64,000 nucleotides of DNA from Streptococcus oralis (GTDB lineage: Bacteria; Bacillota; Bacilli; Lactobacillales; Streptococcaceae): NCBI RefSeq assembly GCF_023611505.1, contig NZ_CP097843.1, positions 62,001 to 126,000 of the forward strand, written 5' to 3'. The notes beneath the pieces were generated by a model. The model was not told the DNA's origin. It did not search any database and saw only the letters and a program-made list of their open reading frames with translations. Each line of letters opens with the position of its first letter. The first letter of the stretch is position 1. A program made the translations under genes and the position numbers. Below, in pieces: positions 17,469-26,966 of this stretch.

Positions 17469-18911
17469 ATGACATACGAAGTAAAATCTCTTAATGAAGA
17501 ATGTGGTGTTTTCGGTATCTGGGGGCATCCAGATGCTGCTAAATTGACCTATTTTGGTCTCCATAGTCTTCAGCACCGTGGTCAGGAAGGGGCAGGAATC
17601 CTCTCCAATGATCAGGGGAAATTGAAGCGTCATCGTGATATGGGGCTTTTATCAGAAGTGTTCAGAAATCCAGCTAATTTGGATAAACTGACTGGAACGA
17701 GCGCGATTGGGCATGTTCGTTATGCGACTGCTGGCGAAGCTTCTGTAGATAATATCCAGCCCTTTCTCTTCCGCTTTCACGATATGCAGTTTGGACTTGC
17801 TCATAACGGAAACTTGACCAATGCAGAATCTCTCAAGCAAGAATTGGAACAAAGAGGAGCGATTTTCAGCTCAACTTCCGATTCAGAAATCTTGGCTCAC
17901 CTCATTCGTCGTAGTCACAATCCTAGTCTAATGGGTAAAATCAAGGAAGCACTTAGTCTTGTCAAAGGTGGTTTCGCTTATCTCTTGATGTTTGAAGATA
18001 AGTTAATTGCAGCCCTCGACCCAAACGGCTTCCGTCCTCTTTCTATCGGGAAGATGGCAAACGGAGCGGTGGTGGTTTCGTCTGAAACCTGTGCCTTTGA
18101 AGTCATCGGTGCTGAGTGGATTCGTGATGTAAAGCCAGGGGAAATTGTGATTGTGGATGACAATGGTATCCAGTACGATAGTTATACGAATGATACCCAG
18201 CTGGCGATTTGCTCTATGGAGTATATCTACTTTGCTCGCCCTGACTCTAACATCCATGGGGTCAATGTCCATACAGCTCGCAAACGTATGGGGGCCCAAT
18301 TAGCGCGTGAATTCAAGCATGAAGCGGATATTGTGGTTGGTGTACCAAATTCCTCGCTGAGCGCAGCTATGGGATTTGCAGAAGAATCTGGTCTGCCAAA
18401 TGAAATGGGACTGATCAAAAACCAATACACCCAACGCACCTTTATCCAACCGACTCAAGAATTGCGGGAGCAAGGGGTGCGGATGAAACTGTCTGCTGTT
18501 TCGGGTGTTGTCAAAGGCAAACGTGTGGTGATGATTGATGATTCCATTGTTCGTGGGACAACCTCTCGCCGTATCGTTCAGCTTTTGAAAGAAGCAGGTG
18601 CGTCTGAGGTTCACGTTGCCATTGGTAGTCCAGCGCTGGCTTATCCATGTTTCTACGGGATTGATATCCAGACGCGTCAGGAGTTGATTGCGGCTAATCA
18701 TACAGTCGAAGAAACCTGCCAAATCATTGGTGCGGATAGCCTGACCTATCTTTCGATTGATGGCTTGATTGATTCTATCGGCATCGAAACAGATGCGCCG
18801 AACGGTGGTCTCTGTGTCGCTTATTTTGATGGAGACTACCCAACTCCTCTCTACGATTATGAGGAAGAATATCGTAGAAGCTTGGGGGATAAGACCAGTT
18901 TTTACAAATAG
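17469..18911 (+). CDS. purF: amidophosphoribosyltransferase
   Basis: 480-residue PurF, the first committed step of purine synthesis (PRPP plus glutamine to phosphoribosylamine). An 11-residue propeptide (MTYEVKSLNEE) precedes the catalytic C12 of the Ntn-type glutaminase (CGVFGIWG), as in self-processed PurF. LQHRGQEGAGI, GHVRYATAG, GNLTN and the PRPP loop VVMIDDSIVRGTTSRRIV are visible. No Fe-S cysteine pattern was checked in detail. It follows purL by 12 bases. The spacer to purM is unusually long (213 bases). Confidence 0.95.
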   Translation: MTYEVKSLNEECGVFGIWGHPDAAKLTYFGLHSLQHRGQEGAGILSNDQGKLKRHRDMGLLSEVFRNPANLDKLTGTSAIGHVRYATAGEASVDNIQPFLFRFHDMQFGLAHNGNLTNAESLKQELEQRGAIFSSTSDSEILAHLIRRSHNPSLMGKIKEALSLVKGGFAYLLMFEDKLIAALDPNGFRPLSIGKMANGAVVVSSETCAFEVIGAEWIRDVKPGEIVIVDDNGIQYDSYTNDTQLAICSMEYIYFARPDSNIHGVNVHTARKRMGAQLAREFKHEADIVVGVPNSSLSAAMGFAEESGLPNEMGLIKNQYTQRTFIQPTQELREQGVRMKLSAVSGVVKGKRVVMIDDSIVRGTTSRRIVQLLKEAGASEVHVAIGSPALAYPCFYGIDIQTRQELIAANHTVEETCQIIGADSLTYLSIDGLIDSIGIETDAPNGGLCVAYFDGDYPTPLYDYEEEYRRSLGDKTSFYK

Positions 18912-18949
18912 ACGGATAAAGACTCTCCATGAAAGGAAAGGAAGAGAAG

Positions 18950-19088
18950 ATGACAAATAAAAATGCTTATGCTCCACGTCTCGCTACTGACTAAAAGCTA
19001 AAGCATTTGTCAATAGACGCTTTGTCTTATGGGACCAAAGCTAGAGCCCTGACTAGTATTTTTAGATAAAATAATTGTTTATCTAAAA
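18950..19088 (+). repeat. duplicated purM start region with an inserted hairpin segment
   Basis: An ATG at 18950 with a GAAAGGAAAGGAAG site begins a 14-codon frame, MTNKNAYAPRLATD, that ends at 18994. Its first 8 residues copy the start of purM (MANKNAYAQ at 19125, 175 bases downstream), and the ribosome binding region is similar too. Between the copies lies an 11-bp perfect inverted repeat (TTTTAGATAAA 19060-19070, TTTATCTAAAA 19078-19088) with a 7-base loop. It looks like an insertion that split or duplicated the 5' end of purM. It could also act as a small leader ORF plus hairpin ahead of purM. Confidence 0.6.
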
Positions 19089-19124
19089 TACGTCGCAATC
19101 TTCTCAAAGAAAAGGAAAAATAAA

Positions 19125-20147
19125 ATGGCAAATAAAAATGCGTATGCCCAGTCGGGTGTAGATGTTGAAGCAGGTTATGAAGTTGTTGAGCGGATCAAAA
19201 AGCACGTGGCTCGTACGGAGCGTGCAGGTGTTATGGGAGCTCTGGGTGGCTTTGGTGGCATGTTTGACCTTTCAAAAACAGGTGTCAAAGAGCCGGTCTT
19301 GATTTCAGGGACTGACGGTGTCGGAACCAAGCTCATGCTGGCTATCAAATACGACAAGCATGACACGATTGGGCAGGACTGTGTGGCCATGTGTGTTAAT
19401 GACATCATCGCTGCAGGTGCGGAGCCTCTTTACTTCCTTGACTACGTCGCGACTGGCAAGAATGAACCAGCTAAACTAGAACAAGTCGTTGCTGGTGTAG
19501 CAGAAGGTTGTGTGCAGGCAGGCGCTGCTCTCATTGGTGGGGAAACGGCTGAAATGCCTGGTATGTATGGCGCAGATGACTACGATCTGGCTGGTTTTGC
19601 AGTCGGTGTGGCTGAAAAATCTCAAATTATTGACGGGTCAAAAGTGTCTGAAGGCGATGTTCTTCTCGGACTTGCTTCAAGTGGGATTCACTCAAATGGT
19701 TACTCCCTCGTTCGTCGTGTTTTTGCGGACTACACAGGTGAGGAAGTCTTGCCGGAATTGGAAGGCAAGAAACTCAAGGAAGTCCTTCTTGAGCCGACTC
19801 GTATCTACGTCAAGGCTGTCTTGCCACTCATCAAGGAAGAGTTAGTCAACGGGATTGCCCACATCACTGGTGGTGGCTTTATCGAAAATGTCCCTCGCAT
19901 GTTTGCAGCTGACTTGGCTGCTGAGATTGAGGAAAGCAAGGTTCCAGTTCTTCCAATTTTCAAAGCCCTTGAAAAATACGGTCAGATCAAACACGAAGAA
20001 ATGTTTGAAATCTTCAATATGGGTGTGGGACTTATGCTGGCAGTTAGCCCTGAAAATGTAGACCGTATCAAGGAATTATTGGATGAACCAGTTTATGAAA
20101 TTGGTAGCATCGTCAAGAAAGAAAACGAAAGTGTCATCATTAAATGA
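19125..20147 (+). CDS. purM: phosphoribosylformylglycinamidine cyclo-ligase (AIR synthetase)
   Basis: 340-residue PurM, which closes the imidazole ring using ATP. Typical motifs are [20 protein letters not shown], the glycine-rich [36 protein letters not shown] and [12 protein letters not shown]. The length is normal. Translation starts at ATG 19125 behind AAAAGGAA. A second near-copy of the first codons lies 175 bases upstream. It overlaps purN by 4 bases. Confidence 0.95.
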   Translation: MANKNAYAQSGVDVEAGYEVVERIKKHVARTERAGVMGALGGFGGMFDLSKTGVKEPVLISGTDGVGTKLMLAIKYDKHDTIGQDCVAMCVNDIIAAGAEPLYFLDYVATGKNEPAKLEQVVAGVAEGCVQAGAALIGGETAEMPGMYGADDYDLAGFAVGVAEKSQIIDGSKVSEGDVLLGLASSGIHSNGYSLVRRVFADYTGEEVLPELEGKKLKEVLLEPTRIYVKAVLPLIKEELVNGIAHITGGGFIENVPRMFAADLAAEIEESKVPVLPIFKALEKYGQIKHEEMFEIFNMGVGLMLAVSPENVDRIKELLDEPVYEIGSIVKKENESVIIK

Positions 20148-20689
20148 AAAAAATAGCGGTTTTTGCCTCTGGTAATGGCTCAAATTTTCAGGTGATTGCC
20201 GAAGAATTTCCGGTGGAGTTTGTCTTTTCAGACCATCGTGACGCCTATGTGCTCGAGCGTGCAGACAAGCTTGGTGTTCTATCCTACGCTTTTGAACTCA
20301 AGGAATTCGAGAACAAGGCAGACTACGAAGCAGCCCTTGTCGAACTCTTGCAAGAACACCAGATTGACTTGGTTTGTCTAGCAGGCTACATGAAAATCGT
20401 TGGGCCAACCTTATTGGCGGCTTATGAAGGTCGAATCATCAATATCCATCCAGCTTACTTGCCAGAATTTCCAGGAACTCATGGAATTGAGGACGCCTGG
20501 AATGCTGGTGTTGCTGAGAGTGGCGTGACCATTCACTGGGTGGACTCCGGTGTGGATACAGGCAAGGTCATCAAACAAGTCCGTGTACCACGGCTAGCTG
20601 ATGATACCATTGACAGTTTTGAAGCTCGGATTCATGAAGCGGAGTACAAGTTGTATCCAGAGGTTATTAGAGAATTGTTGGATAAGTAA
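20144..20689 (+). CDS. purN: phosphoribosylglycinamide formyltransferase (folate-dependent)
   Basis: 181-residue PurN, which transfers a formyl group from 10-formyl-THF to GAR. Visible are [24 protein letters not shown], and the catalytic region [22 protein letters not shown] with [17 protein letters not shown]. Its start overlaps the purM stop (ATGA), so the two are coupled. purH begins 15 bases after its stop; the vanZ-like gene found between purN and purH in some pneumococci is absent. Confidence 0.95.
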   Translation: MKKIAVFASGNGSNFQVIAEEFPVEFVFSDHRDAYVLERADKLGVLSYAFELKEFENKADYEAALVELLQEHQIDLVCLAGYMKIVGPTLLAAYEGRIINIHPAYLPEFPGTHGIEDAWNAGVAESGVTIHWVDSGVDTGKVIKQVRVPRLADDTIDSFEARIHEAEYKLYPEVIRELLDK

Positions 20690-20704
20690 ATGAAAGGAAC
20701 AAAA

Positions 20705-22252
20705 ATGACTAAACGCGCCTTAATCAGTGTCTCAGATAAAGCGGGCATTGTTGAATTTGCCAAAGAACTTAAAAAACTGGGTTGGGATATCATCTCGACA
20801 GGCGGAACCAAGGTTGCCCTTGATAATGCTGGGGTAGAGACTATTGCCATTGATGATGTGACTGGTTTTCCAGAGATGATGGACGGTCGTGTCAAGACCC
20901 TTCATCCAAATATCCACGGCGGACTTTTGGCTCGTCGTGATTTGGATAGCCACTTGGAAGCGGCTAAGGACAATCAAATCGAGCTCATTGACCTTGTAGT
21001 GGTCAATCTCTATCCTTTCAAGGAAACCATTCTCAAACCAGATGTGACGTATGCTGATGCGGTGGAGAATATCGATATCGGTGGTCCTTCTATGCTTCGA
21101 TCAGCAGCGAAGAACCATGCTAGCGTAACAGTTGTGGTGGATCCTGCGGACTATGCTGTGGTTTTGGACGAGTTGTCAGCCAATGGCGAAACGACTTACG
21201 AAACACGGCAACGTTTGGCGGCTAAAGTTTTCCGTCACACAGCGGCTTATGATGCCTTGATTGCAGAATACTTCACAGCTCAAGTGGGTGAAGAAAAACC
21301 TGAAAAACTCACTTTGACCTACGACCTCAAGCAACCAATGCGCTATGGGGAAAATCCTCAACAGGATGCAGACTTTTACCAAAAAGCCTTGCCGACAGAT
21401 TACTCCATTGCTTCAGCCAAACAGCTTAACGGTAAGGAATTGTCCTTCAACAATATCCGTGATGCGGATGCTGCCATTCGTATTATCCGTGACTTCAAAG
21501 ACCGTCCAACCGTTGTGGCTCTCAAACACATGAACCCATGTGGAATCGGTCAGGCTGATGACATCGAGACTGCTTGGGACTACGCTTATGAGTCAGACCC
21601 AGTCTCTATCTTCGGTGGGATTGTCGTTCTCAACCGTGAGGTGGATGCTGCGACAGCTGAGAAGATGCACGGCGTTTTCCTTGAAATCATCATTGCGCCA
21701 AGCTATACAGATGAAGCGCTAGCTATTTTGACCAACAAAAAGAAAAACTTGCGCATTCTAGAATTACCATTTGATGCCCAAGATGCCAGCGAAGTGGAAG
21801 CAGAATACACAGGCGTTGTCGGTGGACTTCTGGTGCAAAATCAAGACGTGGTCAAAGAAAGCCCAGCTGACTGGCAAGTGGTGACCAAACGCCAACCAAC
21901 AGAGACAGAAGCAACCGCCCTCGAGTTCGCTTGGAAGGCTATCAAGTATGTCAAATCAAACGGTATCATCGTGACCAATGACCACATGACACTCGGTGTT
22001 GGCCCAGGTCAAACTAACCGTGTGGCTTCTGTTCGTATCGCCATTGACCAAGCCAAAGACCGCCTTAACGGCGCTGTACTTGCCTCTGATGCCTTCTTCC
22101 CATTCGCGGATAACGTGGAAGAAATCGCCAAAGCTGGTATCAAGGCCATCATCCAGCCAGGGGGCTCAGTTCGTGACCAAGAATCTATCGAAGCAGCTGA
22201 CAAATATGGCTTGACCATGGTCTTTACAGGCGTGAGACATTTTAGACATTGA
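20705..22252 (+). CDS. purH: bifunctional AICAR formyltransferase/IMP cyclohydrolase
   Basis: 515-residue PurH, the last two steps to IMP. The N-terminal IMP cyclohydrolase domain ([35 protein letters not shown]) occupies about residues 1-190. The C-terminal transformylase ([24 protein letters not shown], and the end [28 protein letters not shown]) occupies the rest. The frame opens 5 codons earlier, but ATG 20705 follows GAAAGGA and gives the family N-terminus. A terminator follows at 22259, then an accessory island. Confidence 0.96.
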   Translation: MTKRALISVSDKAGIVEFAKELKKLGWDIISTGGTKVALDNAGVETIAIDDVTGFPEMMDGRVKTLHPNIHGGLLARRDLDSHLEAAKDNQIELIDLVVVNLYPFKETILKPDVTYADAVENIDIGGPSMLRSAAKNHASVTVVVDPADYAVVLDELSANGETTYETRQRLAAKVFRHTAAYDALIAEYFTAQVGEEKPEKLTLTYDLKQPMRYGENPQQDADFYQKALPTDYSIASAKQLNGKELSFNNIRDADAAIRIIRDFKDRPTVVALKHMNPCGIGQADDIETAWDYAYESDPVSIFGGIVVLNREVDAATAEKMHGVFLEIIIAPSYTDEALAILTNKKKNLRILELPFDAQDASEVEAEYTGVVGGLLVQNQDVVKESPADWQVVTKRQPTETEATALEFAWKAIKYVKSNGIIVTNDHMTLGVGPGQTNRVASVRIAIDQAKDRLNGAVLASDAFFPFADNVEEIAKAGIKAIIQPGGSVRDQESIEAADKYGLTMVFTGVRHFRH

Positions 22253-22258
22253 GAAAGT

Positions 22259-22292
22259 AAAGGAAAGAAAACAGTTTCTTTCCTTTTTTTTT
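22259..22292 (+). terminator. terminator after purH
   Basis: AAAGGAAAGAAA (22259-22270) pairs with TTTCTTTCCTTT (22275-22286), followed by more T's. Downstream, 22293-22463 is very AT-rich with a TATAAT (22423-22428) likely serving the next operon. Confidence 0.8.
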
Positions 22293-22463
22293 GAAATGAA
22301 ATAATAGATTAATAACAAATTATGAGAAGCGAATTTATTTGTAAATTAGAAAACATCATAGTTTTATCTGCAAGGTAATAAATAAAGTTATGATAAACTA
22401 TGTTAGAAGTAAATATTTTTGATATAATGATGTTAGCAGAGCGCAATCAAGGAGGGGATTGAT

Positions 22464-23297
22464 TTGGAAATTAAAAAAAATTATTTAATAAATAGATTTT
22501 TTTCCAGAAATACTATCAAAAATCTCGTACAAAATAAAAAAGATCCAGTTTTTGAGCGTGTTTCGCAACATTATAAATTAGAAAATAATTTGTCCACTAT
22601 TCAAAATGTTTATAATAAACTATCTCGGTCGTATCGGAACGAATACTTCTATAAGAATACTCTTTTAAATAAACGTTTATTAGGAATACATAGTGTCAAT
22701 ACTACAACAGCTTTAACAGAGATACCTGTCGGTCGAGCAAAACCAGATTTTATTTTAATCAACGGAAAGGCGGTTGTGTATGAAATAAAAACAGAATTAG
22801 ACAATTTTGACAGACTTGAAAATCAAATCAATGAATATTATAAAGCTTTTAACCATGTTGCCATTTTGACATACGAAAAGAACATAGAAATGGCGAAAAG
22901 AAAAATTGATGAGATTAATAAACCTATTGGTCTATATATTCTACAAAAAAACGTAAAAATTAAAACAGTGATGGAACCTAAGGAATACAATGATGATTTA
23001 GATAGAGATGTCATTTTCAGTATTCTTCGGAAACGCGAATATGAAAGTATTATTGAGAAGCGTTTTGGTTTTTTACCTCAGGTCTCTCAATTCGATTATT
23101 ACGATGTTTGTAGGCAACTAACTGAAGATATTCGACTAGAGCAATTTTATTCAGATTTTTTAATTGAACTGAAAAAAAGAAATCCAATCAATAAAGAATT
23201 GTTTGCGGCGGTCCCATATGAACTCAAGTTTTTGGTGTATTTCATGAACTTTAAACCAAAGGATTATGATGCACTTGCACAATTTTTACAAAAATAG
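22464..23297 (+). CDS. sce7726 family protein, predicted PD-(D/E)XK nuclease
   Basis: 277 residues. The stretch at about 93-112 (AKPDFILINGKAVVYEIKTELD) has the D...E-x-K pattern of PD-(D/E)XK nucleases, which supports a DNA- or RNA-cleaving role. It resembles the sce7726 family, which usually pairs with sce7725-type proteins. The start is TTG, chosen because GGAGGGG lies 6 bases upstream and no ATG is near. It is AT-rich compared with the flanking pur genes, a sign of transfer. It is first in a three-gene operon with an sce7725-like and a RES-domain gene, probably a defence or toxin module (inference). Confidence 0.72.
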   Translation: MEIKKNYLINRFFSRNTIKNLVQNKKDPVFERVSQHYKLENNLSTIQNVYNKLSRSYRNEYFYKNTLLNKRLLGIHSVNTTTALTEIPVGRAKPDFILINGKAVVYEIKTELDNFDRLENQINEYYKAFNHVAILTYEKNIEMAKRKIDEINKPIGLYILQKNVKIKTVMEPKEYNDDLDRDVIFSILRKREYESIIEKRFGFLPQVSQFDYYDVCRQLTEDIRLEQFYSDFLIELKKRNPINKELFAAVPYELKFLVYFMNFKPKDYDALAQFLQK

Positions 23298-23309
23298 GAG
23301 GAGCAAAGT

Positions 23310-24251
23310 ATGTATTTTCCATACCTAAGAGGTCGGCAATATGAATTAATAGCGCTCAGAGAGTTATTAGAAAATAATAAGTTAAGCAACAATGTTATTC
23401 CAATTATTGAACCAGTGAGATTATCCCCAACTCTGGTCAGTACTTTGGAAGCATTTGCAACGAAGAAGCAACCGTGTGCCCTCATCATGAATCCAGCAGT
23501 AGGGTTCTTTAATGAGGAATACAGCAAAAACGAAAAAAATCGAGCAAGCCACTTAGACAAAGTGATTGAGCAGAGTGAGCATTTGTACTTTGCCTCACTG
23601 ATAAGCACAGATTATCAAAAAGCTGATAATTTCAAGCAGAATGATGACATGAGTAGGCAAATCACAATATGTAAAGATCCTGATGATTTAAATGGATACG
23701 AAGATAATTATAATACAGAACTAACAGCCTACAATATTATTGGGGAAGACAGTAAGTTAAACAGAGAGGTTAGCGGGAGCAAAGTCAAAATTAGTGACAG
23801 ATTTAAGAAAGCGCCAAGAAATGTAGATTATGCTAAAAAAACAGATGAATTTTTCTCAGAAGATCATAAATATTTTTTAAAGGATGGGTATAAGGGATTT
23901 TCGGATTACTCTATTGTTGGCGAGAGCTACAGTGATTCAGGATTTGCCCCCACTGCTATAGCTATTCATATCGTTTATTTTAACGAAAAACAAGATTTAA
24001 GAATTCATCATTTTGTATCTAATACAAATGAAAAGCAGAGAAACCAAGCGGGTAAGTTTGAGGAGGCTCTCGAAAAGTTAATCAATGCTATTGAAGAAGG
24101 TAAAATATCACAGACAATGGCGATCAAAGAGTTTCAACGATTGTCCGATACCAAAACATATCCAGGACTTGGCACCATTAAAAAATTAACCATGATGCAT
24201 CATATTGAATTGGTTGGTAAATATCTTGATCAAATAAATGGAGACAGATAG
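23310..24251 (+). CDS. sce7725 family protein
   Basis: 313 residues beginning MYFPYLRGRQYELIALREL, followed by VIPIIEPVRLSPTLVSTLEAF, a TIM-barrel-like beginning seen in the sce7725/phage beta-protein group. The family function is unknown. It follows the sce7726-like nuclease by 12 bases with an AGGAGG site and precedes the RES protein by 3 bases, so the three are co-expressed. No transmembrane segment or signal peptide is apparent. Confidence 0.68.
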   Translation: MYFPYLRGRQYELIALRELLENNKLSNNVIPIIEPVRLSPTLVSTLEAFATKKQPCALIMNPAVGFFNEEYSKNEKNRASHLDKVIEQSEHLYFASLISTDYQKADNFKQNDDMSRQITICKDPDDLNGYEDNYNTELTAYNIIGEDSKLNREVSGSKVKISDRFKKAPRNVDYAKKTDEFFSEDHKYFLKDGYKGFSDYSIVGESYSDSGFAPTAIAIHIVYFNEKQDLRIHHFVSNTNEKQRNQAGKFEEALEKLINAIEEGKISQTMAIKEFQRLSDTKTYPGLGTIKKLTMMHHIELVGKYLDQINGDR

Positions 24252-24254
24252 TTA

Positions 24255-25346
24255 ATGAAGTTTTGTCAAAAATGCTTTGCAGATGAAATTCTTAAATCTC
24301 AAGTAATCATAGCTGGAAGACAGTCTAGCTGTGATTTATGTAGTAATGCGAATGACTTTGTTTATGATACACAGAAAGATAAATATTTAATTGATTATTT
24401 TAGTTCATTTATTTCTATTTTTTCTCCAATAGAAAAAATAGAAAATTTCCAATCTGGGCAAGAGATGCTATTAAAAACTGAAGTAGCAACAAATTGGAAC
24501 ATATTTACTACTAATGATGAGTATAAGGTTTATCAAATGCTTTCAGAAATTTGTAAAGAACTGTTTGAAGAAATTCCAAACTTGTTAAACTCACCTGTTG
24601 GGGTAGATAAAATGTATGATCCTATCTATTTACAGGAGCATTCGTTATTCAGTAAGGGTTGGGAATGTTTTGTTGAAGATATTAAATATAATAATCGTTT
24701 TCATTCTAACCAGATTAATAAAGGTATTTTAGCAAAGTATTGTGAAGCTATCCAAAAGACTTATTCAAGAGGAGAGCAATTCTTTAGATGTAGAATTTCA
24801 AAAGATAGAAAACAATTTGAGCCGAAAGAAATAGGTGCACCTCCTAAAGGTAAATCTGCTGATGGAAGAGCGAATGCAAGAGGGATTGTGACGTTATATT
24901 TGGGTGATACAGAAAAAACAGCAATACATGAAACTAGAACAGGTTTATATGACCATGTCTGCATTGGGACTTTTGAATTAAAGTCTCCTATAACAGTTAT
25001 TGATTTTAAAAAAATCAATGAAATTAGTCCCTTTCTAGATGGGATTATTGATGATATTGCTGAGTTGGCAATTAATAAAAAGCATCTAAAACAAATTGAT
25101 TATGAGATGGGGAGAGTAATGAGAAAGTCTGATGATGTTTTAGATTATCTCCCAACTCAATATATAGCTGATTTTGTCAGATCTATAGTCTCAGAAGAAT
25201 ATCCTGAACAATATGCCTTTCAAGGAATTGAATTCCGTAGTGTTATGAATCCAGAAGGTTTCAATTTAGCTATATTCACACCAGAGTGTTTTGATGTAAT
25301 TGATATAAAAATGAAACGAATAAATCAGATTTCCTATGTCTGGTAG
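24255..25346 (+). CDS. RES-domain protein with N-terminal zinc-ribbon-like region (HEPN/RES type)
   Basis: 363 residues. The N-terminus has two CxxC pairs (C4/C7 and C26/C29), probably a zinc site. The C-terminal half (from about residue 175) has RES features: FRCRISKD, then GRANARGIVTLYLGDTEKTAIHETR, with the conserved Arg and Glu. RES domains degrade NAD+ and act as toxins in Res-Xre systems. No Xre-like antitoxin is next to it; instead it is coupled to the sce7726/sce7725 pair, which suggests an abortive-infection effector (inference). It starts 3 bases after the previous gene. Confidence 0.7.
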   Translation: MKFCQKCFADEILKSQVIIAGRQSSCDLCSNANDFVYDTQKDKYLIDYFSSFISIFSPIEKIENFQSGQEMLLKTEVATNWNIFTTNDEYKVYQMLSEICKELFEEIPNLLNSPVGVDKMYDPIYLQEHSLFSKGWECFVEDIKYNNRFHSNQINKGILAKYCEAIQKTYSRGEQFFRCRISKDRKQFEPKEIGAPPKGKSADGRANARGIVTLYLGDTEKTAIHETRTGLYDHVCIGTFELKSPITVIDFKKINEISPFLDGIIDDIAELAINKKHLKQIDYEMGRVMRKSDDVLDYLPTQYIADFVRSIVSEEYPEQYAFQGIEFRSVMNPEGFNLAIFTPECFDVIDIKMKRINQISYVW

Positions 25347-25383
25347 ATATAAAACTTGGCTACATATTTTAGAGATACTCCGC

Positions 25384-25554
25384 ACTTAATGAGCTTGGGA
25401 CAAAAGTCTAGCTTTAAATATAAAAAGCGAACAAAGATAGTTTTCTGACAATCAGAATTTTTTCTTGTTCGCTTTTTTATTTCATTTACCAAGTCTAAGA
25501 ATTTATCGTATAGGACTCCTAAAGCTAAAATTTTTTTGTCCCAGCCTCATTAAG
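25384..25554. repeat. MITE-like intergenic element with long terminal inverted repeats
   Basis: 171 bases bounded by ACTTAATGAGCTTGGGACAA at the left and, inverted, TTGTCCCAGCCTCATTAAGT at the right; the arms stay alike for about 33 bases and end in AGCTTTA. Inside is a second strong stem (AAAAAGCGAACAA with TTGTTCGCTTTTT), which can act as a terminator. GGCTGGGACAAAA is the heart of a small repeat common in streptococcal intergenic DNA. It occupies the boundary between the RES island and purD. Confidence 0.6.
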
Positions 25555-25634
25555 TGTTTAAAGATTTAAAAAATGGACTAGCTTCAGTAAGTTTACTCTA
25601 TGTTGTATTTTTCTACTTGTAGATATAATTAGAT

Positions 25635-25658
25635 TAAAGCGAACGTTTATGGTATAAT
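25635..25658 (+). promoter_or_regulatory. PurBox-like site and extended -10 promoter of purD
   Basis: TAAAGCGAACGTT (25635-25647) matches 10 of 13 positions of the PurR box AWWWCCGAACWWT. It lies directly before an extended -10, TGGTATAAT (25650-25658). The start codon follows 32 bases later. PurR in this family usually activates pur genes when PRPP is high. Confidence 0.6.
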
Positions 25659-25690
25659 ATTAGTAAATAATTCGCAAAAGAGGTTGAAAG

Positions 25691-26953
25691 ATGAAGCTGT
25701 TAGTTGTCGGCTCGGGTGGTCGTGAACATGCCATTGCTAAGAAGTTGCTGGAATCAAAAGACGTTGAAAAAGTCTTTGTAGCTCCTGGGAATGACGGGAT
25801 GACTCTGGATGGTCTGGAATTGGTGGACATCTCTATTTCCGAACATTCTAAATTGATTGAGTTTGCAAAAGCCAACGATATTGCTTGGACCTTCATTGGT
25901 CCAGATGATGCCCTTGCTGCTGGGATTGTGGATGATTTCAATGCAGCTGGGCTAAAGGCTTTTGGTCCGACCAAGGCTGCAGCTGAGCTGGAATGGTCTA
26001 AGGATTTTGCTAAGGAAATCATGGTCAAATATGATGTTCCGACAGCCGCTTATGGGACTTTTTCAGATTTTGAGGAAGCCAAGGCCTATATCGAAGAAAA
26101 AGGCGCTCCAATCGTCGTCAAGGCAGATGGGCTAGCTCTTGGGAAAGGTGTTGTCGTTGCTGAGACAGTCGAGCAAGCGGTCGAAGCTGCTCATGAGATG
26201 CTTTTGGACAATAAATTTGGTGACTCAGGTGCGCGTGTGGTTATCGAGGAGTTTCTTGCAGGAGAGGAATTTTCACTTTTTGCCTTTGTCAATGGTGACA
26301 AGTTCTACATCATGCCAACGGCTCAGGACCACAAACGTGCCTATGATGGCGACAAAGGGCCTAACACGGGTGGTATGGGTGCCTATGCGCCAGTTCCTCA
26401 CTTGCCACAGAGTGTGGTTGCCACAGCAGTTGATACTATTGTCAAGCCTGTCCTCGAAGGGATGATTAAAGAAGGTCGTCCTTATCTTGGTGTCCTTTAC
26501 GCAGGGCTTATTTTAACAGCAGAGGGACCTAAGGTCATCGAGTTCAACGCTCGTTTTGGAGATCCAGAAACACAAATTATCTTGCCTCGTTTGACATCTG
26601 ATTTTGCGCAAAATATCACGGATATTCTGGATGGTAAGGATCCGAAGATCACGTGGACGGACAAGGGTGTGACGCTGGGCGTAGTTGTCGCATCCAAGGG
26701 CTACCCGCTAGATTATGCAAAGGGTGTCGAGTTGCCAGCTAAGACGGAAGGCGACATCATCACCTACTATGCAGGAGCTAAGTTTGCGGAAAATAGCAGA
26801 GCACTGCTATCAAACGGTGGACGTGTCTATATGCTCGTCGCCACTGCTGATACCGTCAAAGAAGCCCAAGAAACCATCTACCAAGAACTCGCCCAACAAA
26901 ATACAGAAGGCCTCTTCTACCGAACCGATATCGGAAGCAAGGCAATTCGATAA
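25691..26953 (+). CDS. purD: phosphoribosylamine-glycine ligase
   Basis: 420-residue GAR synthetase, second step of purine synthesis. The MKLLVVGSGGREHAIAKKL N-terminus, ATP-grasp motif VVKADGLALGKGVVV, RVVIEEFLAGEEFSLFAFV, AQDHKRAYDGDKGPNTGGMGAYAP and IEFNARFGDPETQ are all clear. It has its own promoter and candidate PurBox because the RES island separates it from purH. It is followed by a 189-base structured spacer before purE. Confidence 0.96.
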   Translation: MKLLVVGSGGREHAIAKKLLESKDVEKVFVAPGNDGMTLDGLELVDISISEHSKLIEFAKANDIAWTFIGPDDALAAGIVDDFNAAGLKAFGPTKAAAELEWSKDFAKEIMVKYDVPTAAYGTFSDFEEAKAYIEEKGAPIVVKADGLALGKGVVVAETVEQAVEAAHEMLLDNKFGDSGARVVIEEFLAGEEFSLFAFVNGDKFYIMPTAQDHKRAYDGDKGPNTGGMGAYAPVPHLPQSVVATAVDTIVKPVLEGMIKEGRPYLGVLYAGLILTAEGPKVIEFNARFGDPETQIILPRLTSDFAQNITDILDGKDPKITWTDKGVTLGVVVASKGYPLDYAKGVELPAKTEGDIITYYAGAKFAENSRALLSNGGRVYMLVATADTVKEAQETIYQELAQQNTEGLFYRTDIGSKAIR

Positions 26954-26966
26954 AGATATAAGAAAA

